Notes: generated by a model from the sequence alone, not told the origin. A stretch of 64,000 nt of DNA from Theileria orientalis strain Shintoku (GCF_000740895.1 NC_025262.1:1170001-1234000); one strand, 5' to 3'; counted from the first letter of the stretch, positions 48,262 through 60,233 are shown. Made by a program: numbers and translations.

Positions 48262-49723
48262 TTACAACAGAGGTGTTACGCCGGTGTCGAGGACGCCGCA
48301 CTTGTCGGTTCCCTTGTCTGTTCTCTCGAGTCTGACATAGCCATCCTCTCCCCAGTGCGGTCCCCAGGAGTTCTTGATGACCCAGTACCTCTTTCCGACG
48401 ATGTCGTCATAGCCCTCTCCGACAAGGAGCACGGCGTGGTTGAGTTCCTTGGCGCAGGCGCCATTGAACACGCCCGCCTTGTACATCATGAGCTCCGAGG
48501 AGGCTGCAATGTAGACCACGGTGGGCGAGAGGACGAGCGACTTGTTCATGACGTCCTTGCCCTTGGTGACCATGAAGGAGTTGATGAAGACCTTGTCGTG
48601 CGTCTTTATGTCGCAGGTCTGGTCCATGGCGTGGTAAGGGACGTCTGCGCTGCTGCTGATGCCCTTGTTCTTGACGTACTCGAGGGCCGTGTCTCCGAAT
48701 CCTCCCTCGCAGCCGTGGCTCTTGGTCTCGCAGTTGACGAGCTCCTGCTCACTCAGGTCGAGGACCTTGTCGGTGTGGATCTTGTAGAGACTTTCGACAG
48801 AGCCAACTGATGCGAATGCCCAGCATGATCCGCACATTCCCTGGTCCTTGACCTTGGTGACTCCGTTGGCCTTTCTCCAGTCAATGCTCTCACCAGAGAT
48901 GCCGTCGAGTGATTTAACAGGGGATTGAAATCCCTTTGCGAGGGCGAGTTTTGCGAGGAAATTGGGGTCGGTTGACCTTGAGCTCATGAGTCTCTCGAGG
49001 TGCTCGGACGGAGACGACTCCTTGGGTACCTCTATTTTTGGGAACAATCTGTTCAACTCCTCTTCAGTCAAATCGGAGAAGAAGTTGACACTCTTGGTGA
49101 AGGTTTCGTGCCCTAAACAGCGTAATGAGCAATGATTTTCTAAAATTAACACAGACAATAGCTGGTAAATGTCTACTCTAAATACCACAGAGGAAGTATT
49201 GGGTAAGGCTTAAGTAGAGTATAGGTAAAGACTAACCTTTGTGTGTAAGGGTTTCCAAATAGTTATTTCTGAAGACGAGGAACCTCTCTCTGCGCTCGTC
49301 GTCGGTGGCGTGGACCTTGTTGTAGTCTGCCTTGAACTTTTCGAAGCTCCTCAGGGCTTCGAACTCCTTTACGTGGTCGTAGGAGATTTCCCTACGCTCG
49401 TACAAACTAGACAGCTCCTTCACATAGGCCTCGGTGAGCTTTTCGTCTATGGAAGGGAAACTAGATTTAAGGTGATTTTGAAGGTTGTGGGTGAATTTTT
49501 TAGCATATTGCGCTCTCGAAACGAAAACTCCGGTCAAGGTGAGACCTACTACCAGAAGAACTGAAAGCACTACTCCGGATATTATAACTATGCGCTTCTT
49601 AGTTAAAGTGCTTCTGAAGGACTTCTTTAACGAGACTTGGTCATCATTGCCGGTGTGTTCCACGTCGTCGAACCTGTTCGATATCAAGCTTTGGCTAGGG
49701 TCGCTAACACTGGTATCAATCAT
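48262..49723 (-). CDS. Membrane-anchored papain-family cysteine protease 6, 445 aa
   Basis: Exons 49723-49237 and 49112-48262 join in phase 1 across a 124-bp intron at the same place as in proteases 1, 2 and 4. Transmembrane helix IVIISGVVLSVLLVVGLTLT, I29-type propeptide (SFEKFKADYNKVHATDDERR), then a C1A domain from SIDWRKANG. The active site is complete and canonical: QGMCGSCWAF, LNHAVLLVGEG, VIKNSWG. It is the most upstream member of the array. Confidence 0.94.
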
Positions 49724-50324
49724 TTTTAAATTAAAATTAAATTAAAATAGTGTGATTTTTGATTAATATTTGAGCTATAAAACAAGATCTAATATTAATT
49801 AATAGTAAAAAAAGTACATAGGAATGGCGTCTTATGGTGTGTACTGAGTGCTCATTCGCAGTACTTCTATATTACAAATGGCATAATATTTCGACAATGT
49901 TAAAATAACTCAATGCCTCCACAATTTAAGAAGTTAAACTCCGCAAAGAATCCCCTAAACCCAGAGAGGACTCCTAAATCATGAATAAGCTAAAATTTGA
50001 AATGTTGTGTCGCCCAGATAAAATTTACAAATAAATCTATATTAAAATTTAGCGATCAAATTGCAAAATAATGGAAAAAAATTATACGATAAAATGCACA
50101 GTATATATAAAGCAGAGACAAATTGTTTATTTGATCGACTATCAATTCAAAATAGTGATTAGCTACTTTGTAAACTATTATAGTAATTTAAGCCAAAAAT
50201 CCACTAATACCTGTTCTTACGTCCCAAAATGTGATTAAGTGTGATACCCCATCGGTAAATATGAATGCTTTGGTTAGTAGCCATAAACTGTGCCCAAACA
50301 TCCCATTTTTGAGTCTAATATTCC
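49724..50324. other. AT-rich intergenic at the edge of the protease array
   Basis: Between protease 6 and the 3' end of TypA. No gene, RNA or repeat recognised. Confidence 0.5.
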
Positions 50325-52290
50325 TTAAGCTTTCTTTCGTATTGATATCCTTTTAGGTGTGAGTTCAAGTTGCTCATTTGCGTTGATGAATGCAAGCGCC
50401 TGCTCCACGTTCAGCGACCTACTAGTTATTTTCACCGTATGTTCGTGCGATTTATTTCTCATTCCTGTCACCGGTTTTACCCTCGTAACGTTAAGTGTGA
50501 AATCCTTGTTCGTATTCGACTCTCCTATTACCATACCCTCGTACACAGGGTCTCCCTCTGAAACGAACAGCGTTCCCTTGGACATTACTGGCTCCAGTGC
50601 GAATGCAGTTGTGGTTCCCGTGTTACTAGATATCAGCACTCCGCTGTTCCTGCTATTGTAGGCCTTGTTTTCCGCCTTGGCGTATCCGACCACCGTCACG
50701 TTGAACTCGCCCCTTCCCCTCGTCATGTCTCTCAGCACGGGCATAAGACCCATCATCTGCGTAGTGCTTCCTTCAAATTCCAGCTTTGTGTATTTTTCAG
50801 ACCCTCCTTCCACCTCTAAATCCCTTTATTAGCCTAGGTATTTTGTGTATGTGTGTGTATCTGTGCATAAGTCCTTTACCTGTGTACTTTGTTATTTCCA
50901 TGGCCCTGGAGTTCACGGCGTCCACTACTTTGGACGAGAATTCCGACGGAACGTAGGCTATCATGTTCTGCAGTGCCTCCACTGTGCTTCCCTCGTGCTC
51001 GAACCTGATTGCTGTGGGCGGCGACACTGTCATCTCGTAGCCTTCCCTCCTCATGTTCTCCAGGAGGATGCCGATCTGGAGTTCACCTCTCCCCTTCAAA
51101 AGGAACGAGCTTTTATCCTTGCTCTCTTGTATCTGCAGCGACAGGTTCGTCAGAGCTTCCTTTTTCAGCCTCTTTCCTATGTCGTTGGTCGTTATGTACT
51201 TGCCGTCCTTTCCTGAGAACGGACTTGAATTCGCTGAAATGAATACCGAGATCACAGGCTCTGATATCTTTACTGGAGGCAGAGGCGCGAATTCTGCACT
51301 GGTGCTGATTGTATCGTTCACTTCAGGTGTGACGCCCTTGTGGCACTGTATCGTCACGATGTCCCCTGAGGACACTCGTTCACTCATTTTAACCCTCTTC
51401 CCATTTACTGAGACATATATGTCCTTCACTACTGTTGTGCCCTTCTTGTTTCCCAGGTGGTCACGCACGTGCAGTGTGCTCCCAGCTGTGACGCTGCCGC
51501 TATACACCTTCCCCGTGATCAGAAAGGAGCCCTCCTCAAAGTCAATTAGGCTAACTTGGAATGTAAAGTCGCTCAGATCTGATACTTTCGGTTCTGGAGA
51601 CGACTCCAATATACATCCTAAAATCTGGGAAATATCTCTGTTGTGTGACGACGCAAGTGGATACACACTCGATACCACGGAATCTTTGGCAGAGGCGAAC
51701 AGTACTGGGAACTCCATCTGCTCATCCGACGCCTTGGCGTCCAAAAACAGATCAAACAGTTCATTTTCAATGTCTTTCTGGGACTTGTTACACTCCCTGT
51801 CGCACTTGTTAACAACAACCAGGGCTCTCATCGATGGATTCTAAGAAATTATTATTTACTTGTGTACAAATACCTCCAGGGCTTTCCTTAAAACAAAATT
51901 CGTTTGCGGCTTTGGCCCTTCCACTACGTCAACTAACAGGCACACGCAGTCCACGATGTTTAATATACGCTCAACCTCGCCTCCAAAGTCAGAATGGCCC
52001 GGTGTATCGATTATGTTCATCACATGGTCGTTGTAATTTATTCGAGTAACCTTGGAGAGTATCGTAATTCCTCGCTCCCGCTCCAACTCGTGGCTGTCCA
52101 TAACCCGAGTCTGTAGTAATTTCCCGCCCGTATGCTTCAAAAATTGGTCTATTAGTGTAGTTTTACCATGGTCAACGTGTGCCACAACTGCGACGTTTCT
52201 GATATTACTAAAGTTGCGATAATTAAAATAACGACATTTAAAATTTACTCTTTTTATATGCGATAAGAATCTATAGGAATAAAACAACAT
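50325..52290 (-). CDS. typA: Organellar translation GTPase TypA/BipA, 622 aa
   Basis: Exons 52290-51874, 51840-50880 and 50815-50325; introns 33 and 64 bp, phases 0 and 1. The N-terminus ([20 protein letters not shown]) is basic and hydrophobic, as for an organelle leader. GTPase motifs are intact: G1 AHVDHGKT, G2 RGITI, G3 DTPGH, G4 NKCD. Domain II, the elongation-factor-like alpha/beta domains ([20 protein letters not shown]) and the BipA-specific C-terminal domain follow. TypA binds bacterial-type ribosomes and affects assembly or stress translation, so it should act in the apicoplast or mitochondrion. Divergent from the ATP synthase epsilon gene across 153 bp. Confidence 0.9.
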
Positions 52291-52443
52291 AATAATTTAC
52301 ATAATATAAAAACTGGATTATACAGGCCTCACCCACACCCGTAAATTTATTTGTTTATTTTTTTACTTTTTTAGTAGAATCTCTAATTTTAGAGTTTATA
52401 TTGTTTATTTACTGTAGAATATATATACTAAGATTACTTTATA

Positions 52444-52754
52444 ATGTGGAGGTCTGTAAACGCTTCATTTTCCAAATACTCAATTGAATTGGCCCAATTG
52501 CTCTGCAGGTATCAATTATAAGAATTTCAGTCTGTTATGTGTATTTAAAACGTAATTTGTAACATTGTTATACTGTCTTCTATAGGTGCCTCAAGGACCC
52601 TTTTAAAGAAAAGGCCCTGGCAAGATACAAACTTAATTTAAAGCAAACTAACTACGCCAATGGAATTCCACAAGCTCCAGGTATGTAAATATTTAGTATA
52701 TATTTTAGCACATAATCTAATATGTGTTCAGAATATCATAAAGAATTCAAGTAG
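52444..52754 (+). CDS. Mitochondrial ATP synthase subunit epsilon, 60 aa, three exons
   Basis: Exons 52444-52508, 52586-52680 and 52732-52754, introns 77 and 51 bp. The product opens MWRSVNASFSKYSIELAQLL, continues CRCLKDPFKEKALARYK, then NYANGIPQAPEYHKEFK. The WR....SY..Y opening, the CLK-PFK block and the YA.G.P..P ending match the small epsilon subunit of F1 as found in plants and other eukaryotes (not the bacterial epsilon). It stabilises the central stalk of F1. All splice phases agree and the length is right for the family. Too short per exon to be seen without splicing. Confidence 0.85.
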
Positions 52755-52929
52755 TAGAGACTACTGGGCAACGATTCCCAATAATCGCAATTAGTCCTTT
52801 AAACATTTTAACTTTTAAAGCAATAATATATTTAGTATGTGTAAATTTATTTTGAATCTGATTGTCTTTTATATGCCATTGTAATTCTTATTTGGGTCAT
52901 GGAAGGAGTTAGTATGTTTATGGGCAGAA

Positions 52930-53632
52930 ATGGAGGTAGCAAACATGTATAATCTGATTTCTATGTATATTATATATATGTGTGTGTTTGGTAAAATAAC
53001 AATATCAATTCAAATTGAATCGAAATCATCGGAAGATAATTACACACCCACGCTAGAAAAGAACAACATACCGAACGAAATTGCAAAAATATTTACACTT
53101 ACAGACCGTAATTCAGGTAATTTAAAGGAAATTATTAATATGATTGATTTTTAGCAAATGTGTGTTTCCTAAGAAACACATACCTGGAGCAGGAGGATGT
53201 TCCGAAGGAGTGTACATGTACATTTGCAAGATTACGTAAGTTAATGCCATGAAAATTTATGTTTTAGAAAGAATAGAGCTGGAGTGTGCAAACGAACAGG
53301 TTACAAACCGGAAGAATTGTGACCAGAACGTGTGTGAGACCTGTTGTATTTTGAGCCTATCCTCTAAGTTCAAAAAGGACTTTTCGAAGTCAGGAGCGCC
53401 AGTTAACTGTAAGATGAGGTGTTTTAACTCCCCGACGGTGACAGATATTACGCAGGACTCAATGCAGATTCTGAACGACTACCTGCTAAGGATTGACTCG
53501 CTATACAATATACAACACCCTAAGGTCCATATCGAGGATAGTAAGTTTGAACTAATTAACAACGCTGCAGAAAAGGAAGTCCCAACGCAATATCAGATAT
53601 TACCACTAAATAAGAAGGACGATTCGCTATGA
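52930..53632 (+). CDS. Secreted Cys-rich protein, 210 aa, three exons
   Basis: Exons 52930-53116, 53155-53235 and 53268-53632, introns 38 and 32 bp, all phase 1. A signal peptide (MYNLISMYIIYMCVFGKITI) is followed by a Cys-rich middle (CTCTFARL, then NCDQNVCETCC and NCKMRCF), about ten cysteines in total. The spacing suggests a disulphide-bonded extracellular or organelle-lumen domain. The C-terminal part is helical and ends with a charged tail. No family recognised. The start could be either Met of MEVANMYN. Confidence 0.7.
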
Positions 53633-54237
53633 CTTATTGTTAAACTGACTTCTATGGCATAAGCACACCATAAGCAAAGAATAATGAAGATGATAAGAAG
53701 ATCAATACAGAATTCAGTAATTGAATGAGGAAAATAGCAAATGATGATATAAATAGGACTTTTGTTACATCTGTAAGAAAAATAAAATGAGTGAATGAGA
53801 TGTGTAAAAAAGAATAAATAAAAATTAACAATCAATACCCGAAAGATCACGGGAATAAGAAGGATTAATAATTAAATAAATATAAGCTTGTCGTTGTAAA
53901 TATTATGTGACAATTATAGTGTTTGTATCTAAAGTGTGTTTTTTGTATTAAATCAAAATCTGGAAGTACACAAAAGGAAAGAATAAAACAAAAATTGAAA
54001 ACGAAAACAAAAAATGTGTAAGAAAAAAAAAAGTAAGAAAATAAAATATTAAAATCCAAAAACAGATGATTTAAAATTAATCAAAAGGTTCGTTAAATTA
54101 AGAAAAGAAAGGAAGTAATTGTGTAAAAGGACTTGTAGTGGGGTGTAAGTACAAAATTGAAGATTAAATTCATACTTTAGATGATGGAGAGAATCCAAAT
54201 TTGAGTGATTCTTATGTAAAATATAAATCAACAACTA
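53633..54237. other. AT-rich intergenic
   Basis: Between the Cys-rich gene and the eIF4G-like gene. Rich in A runs. No exon, RNA gene or repeat recognised. Confidence 0.5.
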
Positions 54238-55675
54238 ATGGACAAAGTAGAATCCCTGTCCTTCAACAATTTGAAATTAAATACGTCTCCTACTGCCATT
54301 GCCGAAGGCAACAGCCCAGAAATCATCTCCTATCAAGGGTAATTTTAAATACTTTTTAGATATAAGTAGTCGGAACTAAAATATAATACTGAATCTAATT
54401 AATATTATAGAGAAGCTGATCAGCCCAGTAGTAATAATTCGAGTATTTCTTCAGCGAAATCAGGTATCTGAACTCCCACTTAAGATTATAATTCCCTGTA
54501 GGAAAATGGAAACCTCTGTCAAAAAATGGAATTCTAGAGTCCTTTGATTTTTTATGTAGACAGATTAAAGGGAACCTCAACAAGTTGACCATCGAAAAAT
54601 TCGAAACATTAGCAGAAAAAATCGCAATTCAGTGTGAATCTTTGTCAAACTACGACGAACTTCAAAAAATTGTAGATATTATAATTGATAAGGCAGTTTT
54701 AGAGCCAGAATGGTCCGAAATGTACTCAGATTTATGCCAAGTAAGTGTAATATTTAGATGATAACAAAGTAAACAATTTTGGTAAGAAGAGTCCCAAACA
54801 CTTCTTACACATAGATCGTAAATGATAAAGGATCCTGTGACCTAACACAATACAGCACTTTCGTAACATAACAAACTGTTCAGATACTCTACTGGCGCTC
54901 ACTGGAGTTTGATGTAGGATCGAAGAAGGTGTCATTTGCTAGTGCTCTTCTTAATAAAATACAGAGGGAATACGAAAGTGTTCCTAAGAATTTTGACTTT
55001 TCAACAGTGTCGGAAGACGAGGAACTGCTAGTGATAAAGATGAAGAAGAAGACACTGGGGACAGTGAAGATGATCGGAGAGTTATTCCAGAGGAAGATGA
55101 TTGGGTTTAAGATAGTAAACAAGGTGGTGTTTGACCTTGTGATGAATCAGGACCCGCACGAGCACCTGATTGAATGCTTTATTCAATTGATCCACGGAAC
55201 AGGTTAGTATTACTATTAGTAATAGTATTACTACTATTTGTATTAATATTACTACCAATACCACTACTGATAGATATAAGTGATAAAACTAACAAACACT
55301 TTAGGATACTATATTGACCAAAATCCAAACCTACGGCCAGTACTGGACATGTGGTTCGGAAGATTGAAGGAGCTGATGCTCCGCAAGGAGTACTCAAAGA
55401 GAATTAAGTGCCTGATACAGGACGTACTAAACTTGCCGAAAGCACAATGGCATAAAAAGGTACACAGAGAAAACGCAAAGTCACTCAATGACCTGAGGGA
55501 AAAGGTAAATTCGGAAGACATACTGGGTGGATCAGCACTGGCAGCGCAGTTCGGCAACATAGTCATCGTCGGTCAGAGGTACAACCTCTATTCAAACTGC
55601 GCGTACGGATTGTACATGGCCCGCCAGGAGGAGCTATTTAAGAGTAAAAGGTCGACAGAAACGTCTAACAATTAA
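54238..55675 (+). CDS. eIF4G-like MIF4G-domain protein, 360 aa, five exons
   Basis: Exons 54238-54338, 54411-54463, 54502-54740, 54884-55202 and 55305-55675; all phases agree. The MIF4G domain fills most of the protein: RQIKGNLNKLTIEKFETLAE, IIIDKAVLEPEWSEMYSDLC, then GTVKMIGELFQRKMIGFK and SKRIKCLIQDVLNLPKAQW. This HEAT-repeat domain binds eIF4A and, in eIF4G, organises cap-dependent initiation. The protein is short: no MA3 domain and no obvious eIF4E-binding YxxxxL motif before the domain. It could be a reduced eIF4G or another MIF4G factor. Confidence 0.85.
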
Positions 55676-55857
55676 ACGTAGCCAGGCAACAGCAAACTGT
55701 GCACGCAGAGAAACTCAATCACGCCAAGTTGTAACACGAAATGTTAACACAACTGAATAACATCTCAACTCAAAACTAATGTAGTCTAATAGTCTCCATA
55801 CTCCACAGTAACACTAGGTTTATGTTGGTAACTACATTAACGGTCGCACGGCGAGTA

Positions 55858-57496
55858 CTATTTTACAAGATCAGTGAGGTATAAACCACTGAAGGGCAAG
55901 GGTGTAGGCGTCGTATGGGAACTGGGTTCAGAGTCAGCAGTGGGCGAATCGAGGTTATATTCCTGGAAGTTCCTGAAAGATGCCATTGAGGAATGTGAAG
56001 AGGTACCTGGTGCCACTGCACACGAGAAGAAGGGGAAGACTGGGAACGAAGTTGCAGACCGGAATCGCAACGGTAGACAGGTGCGCCCTGTGAAGTTCGC
56101 GTCCCAGGAGATCATAGAAAACAACGTCACCACCAGAAGTACCTAAGTGCATATTTGCGTATGTGTGATAGTATTTGCGTAATAATTTAAATGAGCAAGT
56201 AATAGTGCGAGTATTTATTTGTGTACATATTTATGTTCTTGTTAAAGTGAGTGACCACATATTACCGCAAGTAACTAAGTAAGTACTTGTTTAAGCATGG
56301 TGAGTGTGAGACAGTGATAAGTGGAGTTGTTGGTAACTATGATGATAGTTAAATATGATAATTAAGCTAGTTGAGGTATTGATAGAGGGAGTTGAACGAA
56401 CCTGAAACTACCAAATTGTCCCTGCAGTCGAAAGTGACCTTTTGGTTTGAGGCAACGGGCCTGTGGAACCTCTGAACAGGAACACTGACGTCGCCACGAA
56501 CGTCGTAAAGCCGTAAATAGAAGTCGTTCCTGCATCCAACGAGTATTCTGGATTCGTCGATCCACTTAACCTGCATAAACAGATCAGTCGGTCAATTAGT
56601 TAAAAGATAGTGTGTAACATAGTATCATATCTGAACTAAATCATAGAGTAGCTTAGCTAATAAATGAAGAATACGTGGGTGATCGGATTAAGAGGAAACT
56701 CTGGATCAAGAAAGTCGCCAACTATGCTAACGTTCCTGGACTCATTGTGGTCATAGATGGAAACCGTGCTGTTGTAACTGCCGCAGGCATAGGTGTTTCC
56801 ATGGCCAAAGCTGTTGTGAGAAATGCAGGAAACAATGCCCTTCTGACCAGGAGTCTTCTTCGTGGACAGTTTCCGCAGCTAAATGTTAAGATGTTGAGCG
56901 GAAACTAACCTCAAGGTGCTCCCCAGGGGACTCGATGTCGAAGACGTACACACTGGACGAAGATCCGCAGACGAAATATTTACCCAGAGGGTGGAAATCA
57001 ATGGAATATATTTGAGCTATCTCGCCAACTGCATTTATAGGTTTGTAAGTCAAGTGTTTTGAGCCATTGAGAGAATCGTAGAGATTAACCTGAACGTTAA
57101 AATGATAGAGGTGTGGGCATACGGGCCTATTTCGAACTGCGATCAAAAAACACCAGGAGTCAGGGCAGCTTCTACTGAAATTCGGGAACCAGCAAAAGTC
57201 CCTAACATCGTCGTGGATGTTTATAGTCAAACGAGGCTCAATACTGAGTACACTGGGAATTGAACTGCCATTGGTGAAGTGTTTGGAAGCATCTAAAAAA
57301 AATATTAGTAACGCAGGATCATACTCTCTATGTTTTCGTCAATGTCATAAAATAAAATCGAATTTGCACTAGTAGTAATGGAAAAACATGATCCATCGGG
57401 AGTGGAATTGGCAAATTTAGAAAAGACTGAATTAGAATAAGAATTTACATTATATTCCTTATCAAAATGTATGTTTGATAATAGATTTAAAGACAT
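55858..57496 (-). CDS. WD40 protein resembling WRAP53/TCAB1, 396 aa, six exons
   Basis: Exons 57496-57313, 57292-56910, 56878-56675, 56570-56402, 56142-56007 and 55972-55858. Key stretches match the TCAB1 family order: VRDFCWFPNFSRSCPDSWCF, IYSIDFHPLGKYFVCG, GQKGIVSCISHNSF, YACGSYNSTVSIYD, RILVGCRNDFYLRLYDVRG and VVSGTSGGDVVFYDLLG. TCAB1 binds CAB-box small RNAs (scaRNA, telomerase RNA) and delivers them to nuclear bodies. Intron 1 is only 20 nt. The last intron (55973-56006) is optional: without it the protein ends at 55955 after NGIFQELPGI; with it the end resembles the family better. I chose the spliced form. Confidence 0.8.
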
Positions 57497-57786
57497 TTAG
57501 ATTTATAAAACAACGTAGACAATCATAGCTAAATAAATTACCATGTAATGTCGTTTTTAGTTGGGCAATGTGAATGTGTAAAAAATCAATAATTCACTTA
57601 CACATTTTAATATAAAACCAACTTTCGGATTTAAAAACGTTTTGTATGTATTATATAATAAAATGAATGTATATAATGAACATATCCGACTCGATGAAAA
57701 GTAACATGAGTTTCAAGGCCAGGCAACTTACACAGTTGAGAGAATGAAACTTGAGTTTACTAATGTTGTCAATATGGATTGTTAAA

Positions 57787-59482
57787 ATGCAAATTATAGT
57801 GTTATTTCTTTTGTTTTTGTCGAATTTCGTTTCCGGCAATGTACTTCAGTCGGACGGTAACACCCTCTCCGGTATCTGTGATAACATTTTATCGTCTTTG
57901 CAAATTCTTAATAAAAATCAAATTCTGAGGTTGATAAACAGAGATAGATGTAGAAACTATGAGCTACTGGGCGAGAAGATACTCAACTTGTCAGACAAGA
58001 GTCATAATTACTGCTACGGAGGTGTGCAGTTTCTGTTCTGTAATTTGAGGTACCAGCCTTATGAGTCCAACTTTAACTGCGAACACATAAAGGACAAGTT
58101 TATAAAGATTATGAAAACGTGCTCATCTTATACCCCGAATGCACTGGAGAAGAATTGCTCCAGTATTAATTCTGAAAATTTAACGATATTCGACTCTGTT
58201 GAATTCTGCAGGACCAACTATGTGACACTAAATGGTATTTTGTTAAATAAATAAATTTTATTAGGGGAAAAACAAACTCAATTTGAACCAGTTGAACATG
58301 AATATTGCTCCAAAATAGTTGAAAGCTTCAATTTATGCCAATACGTGTCAAGAAGACTAAACCTGAAAAACTATTGCATAGACGGAGGATTTCAAAATTA
58401 TTGCACACACTACATAAAAGGTGAGTTCAATGACTGTATTTACAAAATTAACGCACTAAACACGTGTTATAGAGGTCCGGGATGGCTCATACGAAGCAAT
58501 GTGTAAGAATTTTGTGCTCCCCTTTGTTTTCTCAAAGTTAATGGAGGACCCGGAATCCTTAAATCCTAGTGTTTGTGCAAAGGCAGACGAGAACATATCA
58601 AAGTCGATATTGAACTTAAGAGTAAGGCGCTTGATTTTAACAGATCTTTAGGACCAGTTGATGTTTAAAAGTAAGTCATTCTTTGATGCGTTCGAGTCTG
58701 AATTCGCATATAAAAAATGGGTCCAAGACCTGGAGTCGAGGCTGGATGGAATGGTTATCGACTTGAGGGATTTGATTAACCAGTCAAATTTGTGTTTTCA
58801 GTACCTAAATTACCCGCACAGGTTCTTCTACGCCTACGACAACGTCGTGGTAAGTCGAAAACCGGATAACAGTTCACAGATAGGTGAATTCGCTAAAGCC
58901 AAGGAAATAGTGGACAGGATTTACAACAATTTCAACCAGTTATCGCATTTGCCTCAGGAAATAGTGCAACTAATAAATCATATTGACAGTGTCATTAACA
59001 TGGACAACGCGATTAAGGAGGCAAACATACACTTCAGAGACCTCTACACACTGGTAACCAATTCTTATCTGGCTAGTTAAATACATATCTAGTACCGATC
59101 GAGTATTTAACCAGTCAACTGACCACTCTAACACCTATTTAGATCAGCTCGGGCTCACACTATTACTTCTCGGTAAGAAAATACGTAGCACATCTGTCTT
59201 CAGTTGAGAAGGGATAGAACTCTGCAGAATAACATGAGGGTGATGGAAAGCAATCTGAACAGAATCAGCTTGTTCCTGCCGAACAATATCGCACACATAA
59301 AACAGAAGATAAACTCAGGCACGCCCTTCGAAGCAAACCTGGGCAAGGCGAGCATGTTGCACCAGAGGGCTAACGATTTCAAGAACATTGCGTCGCTTCT
59401 GGAGGCGCAACTCACAGCTCTGTACAAAATAATAGCGAAGAGCAAGGACTCGAACTTCATAAGGTCTCTCAACCTAACATAG
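57787..59482 (+). CDS. Secreted protein, Cys-rich N-terminal half and helical C-terminal half, 487 aa
   Basis: Six exons: 57787-58234, 58265-58420, 58473-58621, 58652-59053, 59143-59172 (a 30-nt microexon) and 59204-59482. All junctions keep frame; three introns are 30-31 nt. A signal peptide (MQIIVLFLLFLSNFVSG) precedes a region with more than a dozen cysteines in repeated C-x(n)-C blocks (SGICDN, NRDRCRNYELLG, KSHNYCYGGVQFLFCNL, FNCEHIKDKF). The remaining part is Cys-poor and helical, possibly coiled coil. No family recognised. The N-terminal half may contain two related Cys modules, since CxxL/CIDGGFQNYC resembles YCYGGVQFLFC. Divergent from the WD40 gene across 290 bp. Confidence 0.72.
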
Positions 59483-59501
59483 ACTAGCGCGTACATACAC
59501 G

Positions 59502-60233
59502 TTACTTTACATTAAATGCGAAGTTGACCAAGGGAGGGTACATCATAAAGGATCCGACTTTATGAGTCTTCCAGGGTATCAAGGGGTCGGTGTCCAGCGT
59601 GATGGTCTCGTTGGAGAACATGGAGTCGACGTCGTGGCCTAAAGCACAATGTAGTGGAAGCTACGTTTACACACTAACACACGTGGACGCACCTGGGTTG
59701 AAGTCCGCCTTGTAGGTGACTACGGGCGAAAAGTACATTGTAGGCACTCCTTTTAATTTTATGGGAAACCTGTACTGGATTTCTAAAACGAGTTTTGCTC
59801 CTGTTGGAAGGAAGTTCGGCTTAATGTTCCAAATGGAGTAAACGATAGGATTTTCCCTAAAAGGAGATAGAAACTTGAGAAACTGAGGGACATCCCTAAT
59901 TTCCTTCAGTATGAACAGATTTTCTAGTTTAAATTTGTTCTTCTTCCTGAGGATTCTATCAGAAATGTTATGTGCGATCTTATCTAGCTGATTGGACGCC
60001 TCAGTAAAAGTAGGATCGTCCAAGTCAAATTCCTTCAATTGCGATAGTAACTCTTTTTTTATAATATTTGGTGCAGTTGGGTCGATTTCATTGATAAATA
60101 GCCATGTTCTCTCAAATCTTCTACTCAGGTCAGGAATTGATATTAAACAGGGCGCATTCCGAGATATTTTTATACAGGGACAGGTTTTAATGTAAATTAT
60201 TAATAAATACACCCATAGTTCACAAATTAACAT
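59502..60233 (-). CDS. Secreted protein of unknown function, 225 aa, two exons
   Basis: Exons 60233-59693 and 59638-59502 join in phase 1 across a 54-bp intron. A hydrophobic N-terminus (MLICELWVYLLIIYI) looks like a signal peptide or anchor. The middle is helical and charged, followed by a beta-rich region (GAKLVLEIQYRFPIKLKGVP). Exon 2 reads DVDSMFSNETITLDTDPLIP and ends LVNFAFNVK. No family recognised. It converges on the Cys-rich gene with 19 bp between stops and is divergent from RPA32 with only 83 bp between starts. Confidence 0.68.
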
